From positions 21,325 to 85,324 of the forward strand of contig JBBHKE010001231.1 of the NCBI GenBank assembly GCA_037447655.1: a DNA stretch of 64,000 nucleotides, given 5' to 3'. Each line of letters opens with the position of its first letter. Within the stretch, counting starts at the first letter, position 1. The stretch is from Zygnema cylindricum. Its lineage: Eukaryota; Streptophyta; Zygnematophyceae; Zygnematales; Zygnemataceae. Below are positions 49,768-61,009 of the stretch, in pieces. Made by a program: the position numbers and the translations under genes. The notes beneath the pieces were generated by a model. That model worked only from the letters and a program-made list of their open reading frames with translations, had not been told where the DNA came from and did not search any database.

Positions 49768-50729
49768 TTACTCACCAATCTGACGTCGAGAAAAAAGAGT
49801 ACTCACCAATCTGATGTCGGGAAAAGGGACAGACACCAAATCCTTTTCTGTCACCTCCTTCACTCCATTCCGAACAACACAGAAGGTCGGTAAATGAATA
49901 AATTCGTCAACACACGGTGTATGCCTTTTGTCATCTGTCGAGTCTTGTCTCTCACTCACGAAAGCACTTGATTGCCTTCTTGTTGGAGTTCGAACTAGGT
50001 TGTTGTCCCATCCATCTCTGAGATTCCCTGTAACACATGCACTTTTATACGATGGACATACCCTGAAGGTATGTCCTAAATCATTACAGTAAAAACAATT
50101 CTTAGGCCGATCTCCGAACTCACTATTACCTTTAATTTTCTGAAATTGACACTTAGATTCCTTTATATTCCTTTCACTTGATAAGACCCTTCTATTAGCC
50201 TCTTCATCTAAAATAACTCGTCTAGCTACAGTTACGCTCCAATCATTTTTATCAATTAAAGTCAATCGATCTAGTGCACTCTTAAATTCTTTAGGTAGAC
50301 TTCTCATTAAAAGATAGCTTGTTGAGCATCTGTAAAGTTGCCTCCTGCCAAATCATTTTCTGCAAATAATACTTGTAAGTCAATACAGTGTTTCTCCATA
50401 CTACCTCCTACATAATTGTGTTCAACTATTTTGGTAACACTACTAAGCCAATGATATAAAGACGTCTTTGCATACATACATTCTTAGCACTTCCATAATT
50501 TAGCTGCCTTTTTAACACTTAGGTATGACATTACTAGATCCACAATCAAGGAGTTCATGATAACCCTTAGACACTCATGATTTTTACTTTTCCATCCATT
50601 TGACGTTTCGTCCAAGGCACCGTCAACCACATCCATTAGCTCCATTATCTCGAAGTAGCTCTCGAGCTCACACTTCCAGTAGTGAAATTTTGATCCATCA
50701 AATAAAGGTAGCCACGGGTGTTGGCCCAT
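49768..50729 (-). pseudogene. Copia-type gag of element A (family II), frameshifted
   Basis: An N-terminal MGQHPWLPLFDGSKFHYWKCELESYF motif (50759-50484 frame) is followed by MRSLPKEFKSALD and a zinc knuckle CFYCNDLGHTFRVC (C-x2-C-x4-H-x4-C) in the 50307-49768 frame. The change of frame near 50.31-50.48 kb suggests a frameshift or deletion; the parallel copy (element B) has a similar but not identical break. The knuckle and the motif order identify Gag of the UBN2 type. Confidence 0.82.
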
Positions 50730-50733
50730 AACC

Positions 50734-51391
50734 TGTTGTCCATAGCCTATTTCAGCCATGGACTACACTCGGAAGCACCACATACTACCCCTCAAACAGC
50801 TGAGTTTCAGACAGCACAGATTACTCCACAATAAATAAAATCCCCTCAAACTCCTCCAATAGGTAGTATACTATAGACGCTGTAAGCTCCCAAAGTTTCG
50901 GCCAAAATCACTTAGGTATCTAGAAGATATATGATCCAGAGTTTCACAAAAACGGTTGACAACTTCACAAACTAACAACTTAGACCTCTCACAGAATCTT
51001 ACAAAAATAACAGAATAGAATGAAACGTCACACACATATATATTCTATATCATAAAATAACTTCACAAAGTTTCACATGAAGACACCAAACAGGGTGATC
51101 ACACCAACAGGTCAAAGATGCAGAAAACAGTCTGCCATTGCTTTGATAAACTTGACTGTGATTGATGAGAATAAACTAAGTCCTATGATTTATACACTCA
51201 GGCTCACTACTGATTTTACGGAGGCATGCCAATTGTACACTAAATACCAGCTACCTCTATTAATGTTAGTATACCATAATACTTCTATATATTGTCAGAA
51301 TGAGTAAATCTACACTAATAACTAATACACATAAAGACACCATTGTTGTTTCAAATAATTACAAGTACACGCAATCTAAGAAAATCATATG
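50734..51391 (-). repeat. Family II 5' LTR, distal part (ends CAACA before the PBS)
   Basis: Continuation of the LTR interrupted at 51391; matches 47280-47940. The PBS copy next to it carries one change (GGGCCAAC instead of GGGCCCAC). Confidence 0.87.
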
Positions 51392-52553
51392 TGTTGATAT
51401 TTGAGTATTTTCTATGTCTTTATAGAAAAAGATCAAAGGCAGTCTGTCCCTGACTCCCTTCTCCAAGCCCCCACACTTGTTGTAGTCATTGAAGGCGTGA
51501 TAGGGAGCTAGAGCCATGGCTGTCTAAGCTCACTAGAGTGGACAGGGGGTGGATTAGGTAGATTTACCAAAAGGTACTTGACGGACCCAAGAATTCATCC
51601 TCGTACCTGGCGTCCGACAAGTTACTATAGACGTTAGCTCTAACCGTTAAGTCTAGGACTAATATTACGATATATAGGGTTTCATAAATATATAAATTGT
51701 TACACGTGGATTAATTCGTTTAACAGAGAATAGATGCTTAGTGCATGGATACAATTTGATTTAGTACCGAGTACGGTATGGGGATGGAACGGATACCGCG
51801 CATTTGTTTCGATAGCGAAACAAATACCGCGCGTCGAATTTCAACGACTAGGATTATAGCCGGTTTTGATCGTACGGCCGCAATCACGAAAGAGGTATTT
51901 TTGGCGTTTTACAGTATTTGCCACGTCATATGACACGTGGCGTGATAATGTTAGATAACGGGAACTCCGGAGATTACGGGAACAAATCTTGATTTGACAG
52001 GTGTCGACATTTTGGCCATGTTGTACAATGGCCGTACAGAAAGTACACCTGCACCTGTACTTTTCTGTACGACACAGTAATTTGATTGGTGTAGTACTTC
52101 AGTAGATAGAGTTTTAGAGGGGGAATAGGACTTAGAAAATTTTGGGTAGGTAGCTGCCTCTCCCAGAGAGCACCTTGTATAAATGGCAAACTTTGGCCAG
52201 CCACAACTATCAATTTACTTGACCATTTTCAGTGATTATTTTTGCTCCAGACTCAAGGGAGTTCAGGCTCCATAGTGGTGTAGTCAGTCAGAGTTTTTGT
52301 CTGCCAAGGCGGCTGCATTTATAAGGGAAAGTCAAAGTGGGTGAATGTGTCCAAATCTCATATTCTAACTTTGCATTCTGTGGTAGAACTGAGCACACAA
52401 AAAGTGTTATTTCACAAGGGTGAATCTATATTGGGGTTCTAACTGTCAAGGGGTCAGTCATTTGGGTTTATATCAAGTTAGGAGTCGGCACTATCTAGAT
52501 TAGTTTCATTGGATCTGCCTACTCTGAGGGCTAAAGGAGGTCTCAAAGTTTCA
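51392..52553 (+). repeat. 5' LTR of the nested family I element
   Basis: Begins TGTTGATATTTGAG and ends AAAGTTTCA, directly followed by the PBS. Contains the antisense tRNA-like module (about 51580-51660) and the hairpin at 52033-52071. Confidence 0.92.
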
Positions 52554-52567
52554 GGTTATGGGCCCAC
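52554..52567 (+). promoter_or_regulatory. Primer-binding site for a half initiator tRNA-Met, overlapping the gag start
   Basis: GGTTATGGGCCCAC abuts the LTR end. It is the reverse complement of the anticodon arm (GUGGGCCCAUAACC) of plant initiator tRNA-Met, not of the tRNA 3' end used by most plant Copia elements. The ATG in it (52558-52560) opens the gag frame. Confidence 0.8.
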
Positions 52568-53871
52568 TATCTAGGGTGCTTATGTTCGATAGAACAGACT
52601 TCATTTATTGGGAGTTTACTATGAAGGGATTGCTTTTCGAGAAGCACTTATGGGGAATTGTTTTGGGACAAGTGAGGTGTCCCCCACCAGGCTTTGGCGG
52701 AACTCACTATGGAGAATCATCTGGGGCTGCCCAGAAAAACCAACCTGAATTCAGATGCAAAGGAAGGTGAAGGGAAAATCATTGCCACGGAAGGGGATAA
52801 ATGGGAGAAGGGAAAAGGAACACCGATGGTGAGGGGAGCTAAGCTCTCGACAATGGTTCCACTTGTACGGATTACAACTAAAATTGAAGAAAGTGACTTT
52901 AAAATCTAGGAGTATAAAAACACCTAGCAAAACATCTCATACTTAGAAACGTATCTAAGTCTATAGCTATCACTCTTATAAATTTATCCAAGTTTTTAGA
53001 GATATGAGAAGCACTAAGTCAGATTTATATGAGTGAAACTATTCAGAGGCAGCAATTAGTAAAGCAAGAAATAGATGCCTATGTTTATAAAGGCGGTAGG
53101 ATGATAGAGTTTTGCAATGATATTGCTGCGCTATATGTTGAGCTTGCTAGTGCGGGATATGTAGAATCTGAGAAAAGAAAGATTAATACACTACTCATGA
53201 AACTCCCAGATGAGTACGAAAACATCATTTGTCGTATGCAGGCAATTGATGGTTCCTCATAGACTTGGAGCTTTACCATGGGGATAAATCTTGTGAGGGA
53301 AAGCACTTTGGAGCTTTGTAGGGGAAGTGACACGGTGAATGCATTTATAGCTGGTGGTGATTGGCGGAAGCGTGATGAGAGGAACGGCGGTGATTGGCGG
53401 AAGCATGATGAGAGGAACGGCGGTGACGAGCGGAAGCGTGATGAGAGGAAGAAAGACGAAGGTAAACCTTATCGGAACTTTGGTGGAAAGAGAGGGAGAG
53501 GAAAAGAAAGGGGTGCTTTGAAAAAGAGGGTTTGCTTCTTTTGTAGGAAATCGGGTCATTATATGGAGGAATGCCCTTGTTTGGAAAAACTTAGAAGTTG
53601 GAATGTGAATGAGGAGGAAGAAGGGGAAGAGGAGAAAGAGGATGAAGATATTTTAGAGCTTCTCCGGATTAGTAGTATGGGGAAGAGAGAAAAGCACACA
53701 GAAATTCCACGAAAGCAACAGTGTGCTTTTGGAGGTATAAAGGAAGTAAAGAGAGAGGAGGTACTTGAGGATGTCGATGAGTGTAGAGTTTATTACTTAG
53801 AAATGAGAAAGTCAGATATAGGATCCATAAGTGAAAACGAAAAGATAAAATTAATGAGGATAATTTTATAG
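52558..53871 (+). pseudogene. Copia-type gag (UBN2-like capsid and CCHC knuckle), interrupted by stops
   Basis: Three open stretches in one frame (52558-52770, 53029-53262, 53278-53871) show the Gag order. First comes an N-terminal MGP...FDRTDFIYWEF motif, then a UBN2-like helical part (LLMKLPDEYENI at 53190-53230). A basic/acidic repeat region of WRKRDERNGGD type follows, and last a zinc knuckle CFFCRKSGHYMEEC (C-x2-C-x4-H-x4-C). Gag packages element RNA in the cytoplasm. Stops between the stretches indicate decay, or an intron near 52.77-53.03 kb. The family is clear; coding ability is doubtful. Confidence 0.8.
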
Positions 53872-54149
53872 ATAATAGGGAAACAGAAAACTGGTCGGAA
53901 AGGGAGACTTCAACGGATTCCGAGGAAAGGGGAGAAGTGAAACTCGAAGAGGTTTTAAAGGATAGAGGAGAAGAGAAATATTTGATTAAAGGTTTAGGGG
54001 AGAAGAAATATTTATTGGGAATTAGATTAGAAAGTGATAGTGGAAAGAATTCCATGGGAGAGAGTGAGGGAAGTTCAAAAAATGGGGTAATTATCATGGA
54101 TAAAAATATGAGTACGGAAGATGTAGATCTTATGAGGAACTTAGTGGGG

Positions 54150-54372
54150 ACTAGTGTTTTTTGGGAATATTTGGGGGTGGATGGATTTGACATCACAACT
54201 TGGTGTGATGTCGCTTGTGAAGATGTGCCTGTAAAAGGGTTATCCTTCAGGTATGTGTTGCAGGTTGGGGATGGGGCTCCGGGTATGTGTTGCAGGTTAG
54301 GGATGGGGCTGACTGTTGGAAATGCAAAAGGGAAAGTAGATTTTGGTTGGATGAAAAGGGGAGGAGGTGGAT
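54150..54372 (+). pseudogene. Remnant of Copia RNase H in the family I element
   Basis: The frame reads DITTWCDVACEDVPVKGLSFRYVLQVGDG, resembling the Copia RNase H segment YITTWSDASYRNAPTKR...SRYVLYVGNG that is better kept on the minus strand at 58963-59190. All of protease, integrase and most of reverse transcriptase is absent between gag and this remnant, so the internal region is a deletion derivative. Confidence 0.6.
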
Positions 54373-54581
54373 AAAATCTTTGATCGGATTTATGATAAGT
54401 GGGGTGCTAAATGAAATGTGTGATTCAATTATTATTCCAGTTCATCTAATGCATTGTTTTAAATAAGAGAGTATTTTTCTTAAGTTTTATAAAAGGAAAA
54501 AAAAAAAAGGAAATACAGGAACGAGTGTTTGTTTATTTGTTTGTAAGAGTTGAAAGGAAGTAGACCAGAAAATAAGGGGAG

Positions 54582-55743
54582 TGTTCATATTTGAGTATTT
54601 TCTAAGTCTTTATAGAAAAAGAGCAAAGGCAATCTGTCCCTGACTCCCTTCTCCAAGCCCCCATACTTGTTGTAGTCACTGAAGGCTTGATAGGGAGCTA
54701 GAGCCATGGCTGCCTAAGCTCACTAGAAAGGACATGGGGTGGATTAGGTAGATTTACTAAAAGGTACTTGACGGACCCAGGAATTGATCCTGGTACCTGG
54801 CGTCCGACAAGTTACTGTAGACGTTAGCTCTAACCGTTAAGTCTAGGACTAATATTACGATATATAGGGTTTGATAAATATATAAATTGTTACGCGTAGA
54901 TTAATTCGTTTAACGGAGATTAGATGCTTAGTGCATGGATACAGTTTGACTTAGTACCGAGTACGATATGGGGACAAAACGGATACCTCGCATTTGTTTC
55001 GATAGCGAAACAAATACCGCGTGTCGAATTTCAACGACTAGGATTATAACCGATTTTGATCGGACGGTCGCGATCACGGAAGAGGTATTTTTGGCGTTTT
55101 ACGGTCTTTGCCACGTCATATGACACGTGGCGTGATAACATTGGATAACGAGAACTCCGGAGAATACGAGAACAAATCCTAATTTGACACGTGTCGACAT
55201 TTTGGCCATGCTGTACAATGGCCGTACAGAAAGTACACCGTCACCTGTACTTTTCTGTACGACACAGTAATTTGATTGGTGTCGTACTTCAGTAGATAGA
55301 GTTTTAGAGGGGGAATAGGATTTAGAAAATTTTGGGTAGGTAGCTGCCTCTCCCAGAGAGCACCTTGTATAAATGGCAAACTTTGGCCAGCCATAACTAT
55401 CAATTTACTTTACCATTTTTAGTGATTATTTTTGTTGCAGACTCAAAGGAGTCCACGCTACATAGTGGTGTAGTCGGTCAGAGTTTTTGTCTGCCAAGGT
55501 GGCTGCATTTATAAGGGAAAGTCAAAGTGGGTGAATGTGTCCAAATCTCATATTCTAACTTTGCATTCTGTGGTGGAACTGAGCACACAGAAAGTGTTAT
55601 TTCACAGGGGTGAATCTATATTGGGGTTTTGACTGTCAAGGGGTCAGTCATTTGGGTTTATATCAAATTAGGAGTGGGCACTATCTAGATTAGCTTCTTT
55701 GGATCTGCCTACTCTGAGGGCCAATGGAGGTCTGAGAGTTTCA
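54582..55743 (+). repeat. 3' LTR of the nested family I element
   Basis: Begins TGTTCATATTTGAG right after the polypurine tract and ends GAGTTTCA before the ATATG duplication. The antisense tRNA-like module lies at about 54770-54850 with B-box GATCAATTC; the hairpin is at 55223-55261. Confidence 0.92.
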
Positions 55744-55748
55744 ATATG

Positions 55749-56095
55749 CTGAGTCACTCAATGAACCGATGTCATGTCATCCAAATCAACCGTACCGTAT
55801 TTGCGTCATTTTAAATAAATCCGGCGTGTCACATAAAAGGTTCACGTCATTTGCGATAAATGTCGTCTGTCGCATTAGATTCTGTACAGCCGACATATTC
55901 TTTTAAAATATTTCGAATACTAATCGTCAGATCGCTTCGCGATCCGCCGTTCACTTCCTAGCGTATTCCACGCCATTGAATTAGTCCATTAATTTTACTG
56001 GTACAATTAATTCCCCCAAATTACGTACGCCTCATACCGTATTCTCAAGACTACATTAAAATGGGTGTGTACGAAATTAAGTCTTTAAAACAACT
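55749..56095 (-). repeat. Family II 5' LTR, proximal part
   Basis: Matches 47930-48284 closely (GAAATTAAGTCTTTAAAACAAC on the plus strand). Joins to 51391 once the nested element and one ATATG copy are removed. Confidence 0.87.
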
Positions 56096-56623
56096 CATCC
56101 AATCGAAAGAAAGCATGTACGCGATAGATTCAATTGTTGACACGACTTGATGGAGAAGTGAACGAAATACTACTCCCAGTAAACTTATACGTACGATTAC
56201 TGTCGGCGTCTGATGGAGAAGTGGCCTTATATTAAAAAAAAAACAAAAACAGTACGTCCCTGTGCGAAAACAATACGACCCTGTACGAAAATGCACTTTT
56301 ACGGTAATAAACCTCACTTTTCGCCTGGTGGAGGTTCACCCTCAGCATGCGACAGAAGTTCCTTTCGCATTACTAACAAACGTCCATTGCATGCAGACGT
56401 CGTTGGCGCAATAAATGATATTTTTCGTGCTTGCGCCACGTGCATAAAACCACTCCGCTATTCCGAACAGCGAGAACAAGCGCTGTTCGTTGCACAACAA
56501 TCTGTACGATACGGTCGTGAGTATGATCCGGGTTTTGAACTTTTGATCTTATGGTCATCGACGCGCAAAACGCGCATCAACGTCAGGAATCACAACCTGC
56601 TTATCACAATCTTGCACTGGAGG

Positions 56624-57608
56624 GTAGAGGTCGCAAATGGTCAACCGAAACCGTAATGGACCGCCAAGGTCGGATCCGGAACGGATTCGGTTTCCAAATT
56701 TAAGGGGGTCGGGAGGATTCGGGCGGTTGATTCCCGAAAAAAAATAAATAAATCGGTTACGGTCGGGTAAGCAAAAAACTAAAAAATTGAAGGTTTTGTA
56801 CTTTCATTACTATCCAACATTATTGTACTTTGTACTCTTGGTATCATGGAAGGTATAAGGGCGATACACCACTAATTTTGTACATATTCGGGTAAGGGCG
56901 GGCTACGAGTAGTCCCGAGAAATCGAGTTTCGGTTAACTTTTTTTTTCGTAAACACGTTTTGAGTAACGGTTAACAATTTTTGAGCATGACATAACCCGG
57001 TCAGGCGTCAGTATTCAGATGAAAAAATAAAACGGTCAGTTTCGGTTATCTAAAATTTTGACTTTTGCGACCCTTGCTGGAGAGTATTACGGGGAGTCGT
57101 ACATCGCGATAAATCCGCATCACGTATGTTGAATCACATCATGGCTGAGGTTGCAAAAGTCAAAATTTTAGATACCCGAAACCGACAATTTTGTTTTTTT
57201 CAAAATCTCAACACCCAATACCTGACCGGGTTATGTCACGCTCGTAAATTGTTAACTGTTACCCGATATGCGTTTTTGAAAATAAAAGTTAACCGAAACT
57301 ATATTTATCTCGATTACCTGTACTCGCCCGTACCCGCATATGTACAAAATTAATCGTACATCTCCCTCATATCTTCCACGATACCAAGAGTAGAAAGTGC
57401 AATAATGTTGGATAGCATGGATAGTACAAAACCATCAATTTTTTTCGTTTTTTGTTTACCCGACAGTACCCATTTTTTTTTTTTTTTTGTGAATCACCTC
57501 CCGAATCCGACCCGCCTCCGTAAATTTGGCACCGGATTCCGTTCCGGATCTGACGCGGGTGGTCGGGTAACGTTCAGGTACAGATTCGGGAACCCGATTG
57601 CGGCCTCT
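56624..57608. mobile_element. hAT-like element of the AGAGGTCGCAAA family
   Basis: Begins TAGAGGTCGCAAATGGTCAA and ends GATTGCGGCCTCTA, with inverted, diverged subterminal halves rich in CCGAAACCG. No transposase frame; about 985 bp. Target duplication not clear. Confidence 0.6.
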
Positions 57609-57691
57609 ACATCATGACCAACAATTTCTTCATTTGATTACGGACAAAATGGAGGAACAATGTAACCTCCAGGTGTCAAAAAGGGGGACAT

Positions 57692-58655
57692 TGTAACTCT
57701 GCGACCTCCATTGGCCCAAAGAGTATCCAGCTTATATGAAGCCTCTAGGATAGAATTTGCCCTTTTGACTTTGAACCCAAATAAATGACAAACAGCCAGG
57801 CAAGTGTTATGACCAACCTCACCCCTGTGAGTGCCTGACTCCTCTGAGTCAAACGCAAAAATAATTTCTTCGTTTGCTCCTTTTAGCAGTGAGTCATGGC
57901 GGGCCAAAGATGGCCTATAAACACAAAAGGTCCCTAAGAGAGAGGCACCTCCAAAATGTATAAATCTTAAATCCCTCTATGAACCCCCTACTACTACTAT
58001 ACCTAACCAATCACAAGGCTGTACGGTAAAAGAAGGTACAGATGAGGCTGTATTTCTTGTACGGCCATGGTACGGTATGGCCGTCCTGCTCACTCCCGTT
58101 AGTTCAAGAGCCATGGTCCCTCTCCACGTAAAGTTTGTCGTCCACTCATGGCTTGCCACATGTCATCCGCCGACTTTAGCTCATAAATAATCAAATGACC
58201 ATTGCGGTGCATCGGCTCCGTTGTGAGCCGACCGATCTGAAGTCGACATTTAATTTCGTCCGTTAAATTAAATATCGCTTTGTGTATTTCGTGCGGTCCA
58301 GTTTGTTTCTTGTTTGTTCCGTTACGTAATCCGTTAAATGGAATATATCAAGTGGTACATCTTTAAATATGAATCATACCCCATATGTGAAACGCTTCAT
58401 CAAGACCTAACGGATACGACGGAAAACTACGCAGTACGACGCTCATCCTGTAGGACCTTGGATCAAATCCTAGTTTGACCGCCTACCTTTTGCAAGAGGC
58501 TGTGCCTCTTCCTCCCTTTGGCTATCTCCTTGTCTGCTTAATGCATCCATGATTGTCTTTGAGTCCTCAGTGACTACGATAGGTATAAGGACTTCAAATA
58601 ACACCACTAACTGACAAACAAAAAAAGAAAGAAAGATTAAATACCTTTTTCAACA
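57692..58655 (-). repeat. 3' LTR of a minus-strand Copia-type element (element C)
   Basis: The minus strand has AAATAAGGGGAG (polypurine tract) followed by TGTTGAAAAAGG at 58655, downstream of RNase H. The end is near GAGTTACA at 57692. Carries the tRNA-like module (B-box GATCAAATC at 58461-58469 on the plus strand) and a weaker form of the hairpin (58020-58065). Confidence 0.75.
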
Positions 58656-58659
58656 CTCC

Positions 58660-59340
58660 CCTTATTTCCTAATCTATCTTTTGTTTCAGTCCACACTTCT
58701 CCCTACAAAATTCTAATTTTGGAGAAGGCACCGATTTGGTCATCATATCTGCTACCATCTCCCCATCTTGTCTATATTCCAAACTAATGATTTTATCCTC
58801 AACCTTTTCTGTAACAAAACTCAATCCGATATCCATGTGTTTTGCTTTAAAGTGATGTTTTGGATTTGCTGCGTTTGCAATTGCAGCTTAATTATCACAA
58901 AATATTTTTTGCACTCCATTCTTCATATAACCAAGTTCTTGAAGCAATGATTTCACCCACATTTATTCTTTCACAGCCAAACAAGAGGCCATATACTTAG
59001 CCTCTATGGTGGACATAGCAATCGCCTTTTGTTGCTTACTGCTCCAACAGCAAGCCCCATTCCCAACATACAATACATACCGAGATGTGCACCTCTTCGT
59101 TGGAGCATTTCTATAACTGGCATCACTCCACGTGGTGATGTAAGTATTATCCCCTCCCAAATGCAACAAAATACCTCTTATTCCTATCAACTACCGCATG
59201 ACCCTCTTGGCTGCTTCCCAATCTTTCTTTTTAGGTTAATTGAAACACCTACTTAATATTCATACAGCTGGCGATATATCATGACGGGTACAGTTCATAA
59301 AATAGATCAAGCTGTTGAAAAAGGTATTTTATCTTCACAA
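58660..59340 (-). pseudogene. Copia reverse transcriptase end and RNase H of element C, broken
   Basis: Reads DWEAAKR near 59230-59210, then a Copia RNase H segment (YITTWSDASYRNAP, YVLYVGNG, SSKQQKAIAMSTIEAKYMA, 59190-58963). The tail (HFKAKHMDI, GEMVADMMTKSVPSP) follows, to the polypurine tract. In-frame stops, one just after IFCDN near 58890 and others upstream, show it is dead. RNase H normally removes the RNA template during reverse transcription. The 5' part of the element is lost at 59349 where another LTR starts. This is the only substantial pol sequence in the window. Confidence 0.88.
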
Positions 59341-59349
59341 CCCTCATAC

Positions 59350-59544
59350 TGTAGAAACTAATGGTTTTAAAGTATTTTCTAGGTCTGAAAAGAAATAAAG
59401 AAGCCGAGGCAGTCTACCTCTAACTTCTCTCTCCAACTCTCAAACTTGTCGCAGTCACTGAGAAATTGGAGAGGAAGCTAGAGCCATGGCTACCTTGGCT
59501 ATCCTGAGGTTTACGGGAATTTTAAATTAGGGTTTATTTATTTA
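59350..59544 (+). repeat. Family III LTR, start only (runs into assembly gap)
   Basis: TGTAGAAACTAATGG onward is almost identical to 62882-63076. The rest of the LTR would fall in the gap. No polypurine tract precedes it, so it is a 5' or solo LTR. Confidence 0.75.
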
Positions 59545-60466
59545 NNNNNNNNNNNNNNNNNNNNNNNNNNNNNNNNNNNNNNNNNNNNNNNNNNNNNNNN
59601 NNNNNNNNNNNNNNNNNNNNNNNNNNNNNNNNNNNNNNNNNNNNNNNNNNNNNNNNNNNNNNNNNNNNNNNNNNNNNNNNNNNNNNNNNNNNNNNNNNNN
59701 NNNNNNNNNNNNNNNNNNNNNNNNNNNNNNNNNNNNNNNNNNNNNNNNNNNNNNNNNNNNNNNNNNNNNNNNNNNNNNNNNNNNNNNNNNNNNNNNNNNN
59801 NNNNNNNNNNNNNNNNNNNNNNNNNNNNNNNNNNNNNNNNNNNNNNNNNNNNNNNNNNNNNNNNNNNNNNNNNNNNNNNNNNNNNNNNNNNNNNNNNNNN
59901 NNNNNNNNNNNNNNNNNNNNNNNNNNNNNNNNNNNNNNNNNNNNNNNNNNNNNNNNNNNNNNNNNNNNNNNNNNNNNNNNNNNNNNNNNNNNNNNNNNNN
60001 NNNNNNNNNNNNNNNNNNNNNNNNNNNNNNNNNNNNNNNNNNNNNNNNNNNNNNNNNNNNNNNNNNNNNNNNNNNNNNNNNNNNNNNNNNNNNNNNNNNN
60101 NNNNNNNNNNNNNNNNNNNNNNNNNNNNNNNNNNNNNNNNNNNNNNNNNNNNNNNNNNNNNNNNNNNNNNNNNNNNNNNNNNNNNNNNNNNNNNNNNNNN
60201 NNNNNNNNNNNNNNNNNNNNNNNNNNNNNNNNNNNNNNNNNNNNNNNNNNNNNNNNNNNNNNNNNNNNNNNNNNNNNNNNNNNNNNNNNNNNNNNNNNNN
60301 NNNNNNNNNNNNNNNNNNNNNNNNNNNNNNNNNNNNNNNNNNNNNNNNNNNNNNNNNNNNNNNNNNNNNNNNNNNNNNNNNNNNNNNNNNNNNNNNNNNN
60401 NNNNNNNNNNNNNNNNNNNNNNNNNNNNNNNNNNNNNNNNNNNNNNNNNNNNNNNNNNNNNNNNNN
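59545..60466. other. Assembly gap (922 N)
   Basis: Run of N. ORFs reported through it are meaningless. The flanking LTR suggests that retrotransposon sequence is missing. Confidence 0.99.
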
Positions 60467-61009
60467 ATATCCAATTTCGATTGCCAATAGCTGAAGAGAA
60501 AGCCTGCCATCCATGGTGATAAGTTAGGACCAAGGCCGTCGGGAAAAATCATGTCTGATTTAAATCGGATGAGAAACAGAGAAACCTGTTGTATCCGTCG
60601 GTACCGAGACTTAGGTAGAGTTCAGAAGTCACTGTCCCTGTTCACACCCCTGAAACTATCAACTCACTTTTCATCTGACGGAAACGGTAAAAGAGGAAGA
60701 AAATAAAAAGGATAAAGTTTGGATATTTTGTAAAGCACAAAGTGATTTAAATAAAAATCTACGCCACCTTTGTTAAAAATAATTATATCCGCAACAGTTG
60801 TGGATCTACATGACGCAAATGTATTTCAAAATTAACAAATTAGTAAGATGTTGATACCTTTATTTGTAGTTAAGGTTTATTCTTCTATATATCAATTTTT
60901 AACCAACAAATCATTGTAGCGTAAAAAATGATAATTAGTGTTGTCCACAAATTTAACGACATTTTTTATAGCCGATATTTTTCGTTATCAAACGACAATT
61001 GTGTTGAAA

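Larger units (their letters stand above)
51392..55743 (+). mobile_element. Family I Copia-type LTR retrotransposon, gag-only, nested in a family II LTR
   Basis: The element is bounded by the 5-bp duplication ATATG (51387-51391 and 55744-55748). LTRs are 51392-52553 and 54582-55743, each 1,162 bp, TG...CA. The PBS is at 52554 and the polypurine tract AATAAGGGGAG at 54571-54581. The 2,028-bp internal region holds a gag-like frame with stops and a short RNase H-like remnant, with no integrase, protease or full reverse transcriptase. Removing the element restores a family II LTR of 1,005 bp, the same length as the intact copy at 47280-48284. The LTRs differ by several percent by eye, so the insertion is not recent. 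Confidence 0.93.
47280..56095 (-). mobile_element. Family II Copia-type retrotransposon (element A), gag-only, split by the nested element
   Basis: Minus strand. The 5' LTR is 56095-55749 joined to 51391-50734 (347 + 658 = 1,005 bp, interrupted by the family I insertion). The internal region is 50733-48285 (2.45 kb) with gag, and the 3' LTR is 48284-47280 (1,005 bp). Ends are TGTTG...CAACA; the first base of the 5' LTR is mutated (AGTTG). No integrase or reverse transcriptase motifs were seen. Gag of a second copy begins immediately beyond the 3' LTR, so the arrangement is LTR-internal-LTR-internal. Confidence 0.88.

Noticed and set aside
59311-59349. TGTTGAAAAAGGTATTT on the plus strand as another LTR start
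   Set aside because: The minus strand here reads as the end of Copia reverse transcriptase; similarity to the LTR start at 58655 is short and no LTR body follows.
59534-60552. Three ORFs of over 320 codons
   Set aside because: They consist of translated N from the assembly gap.
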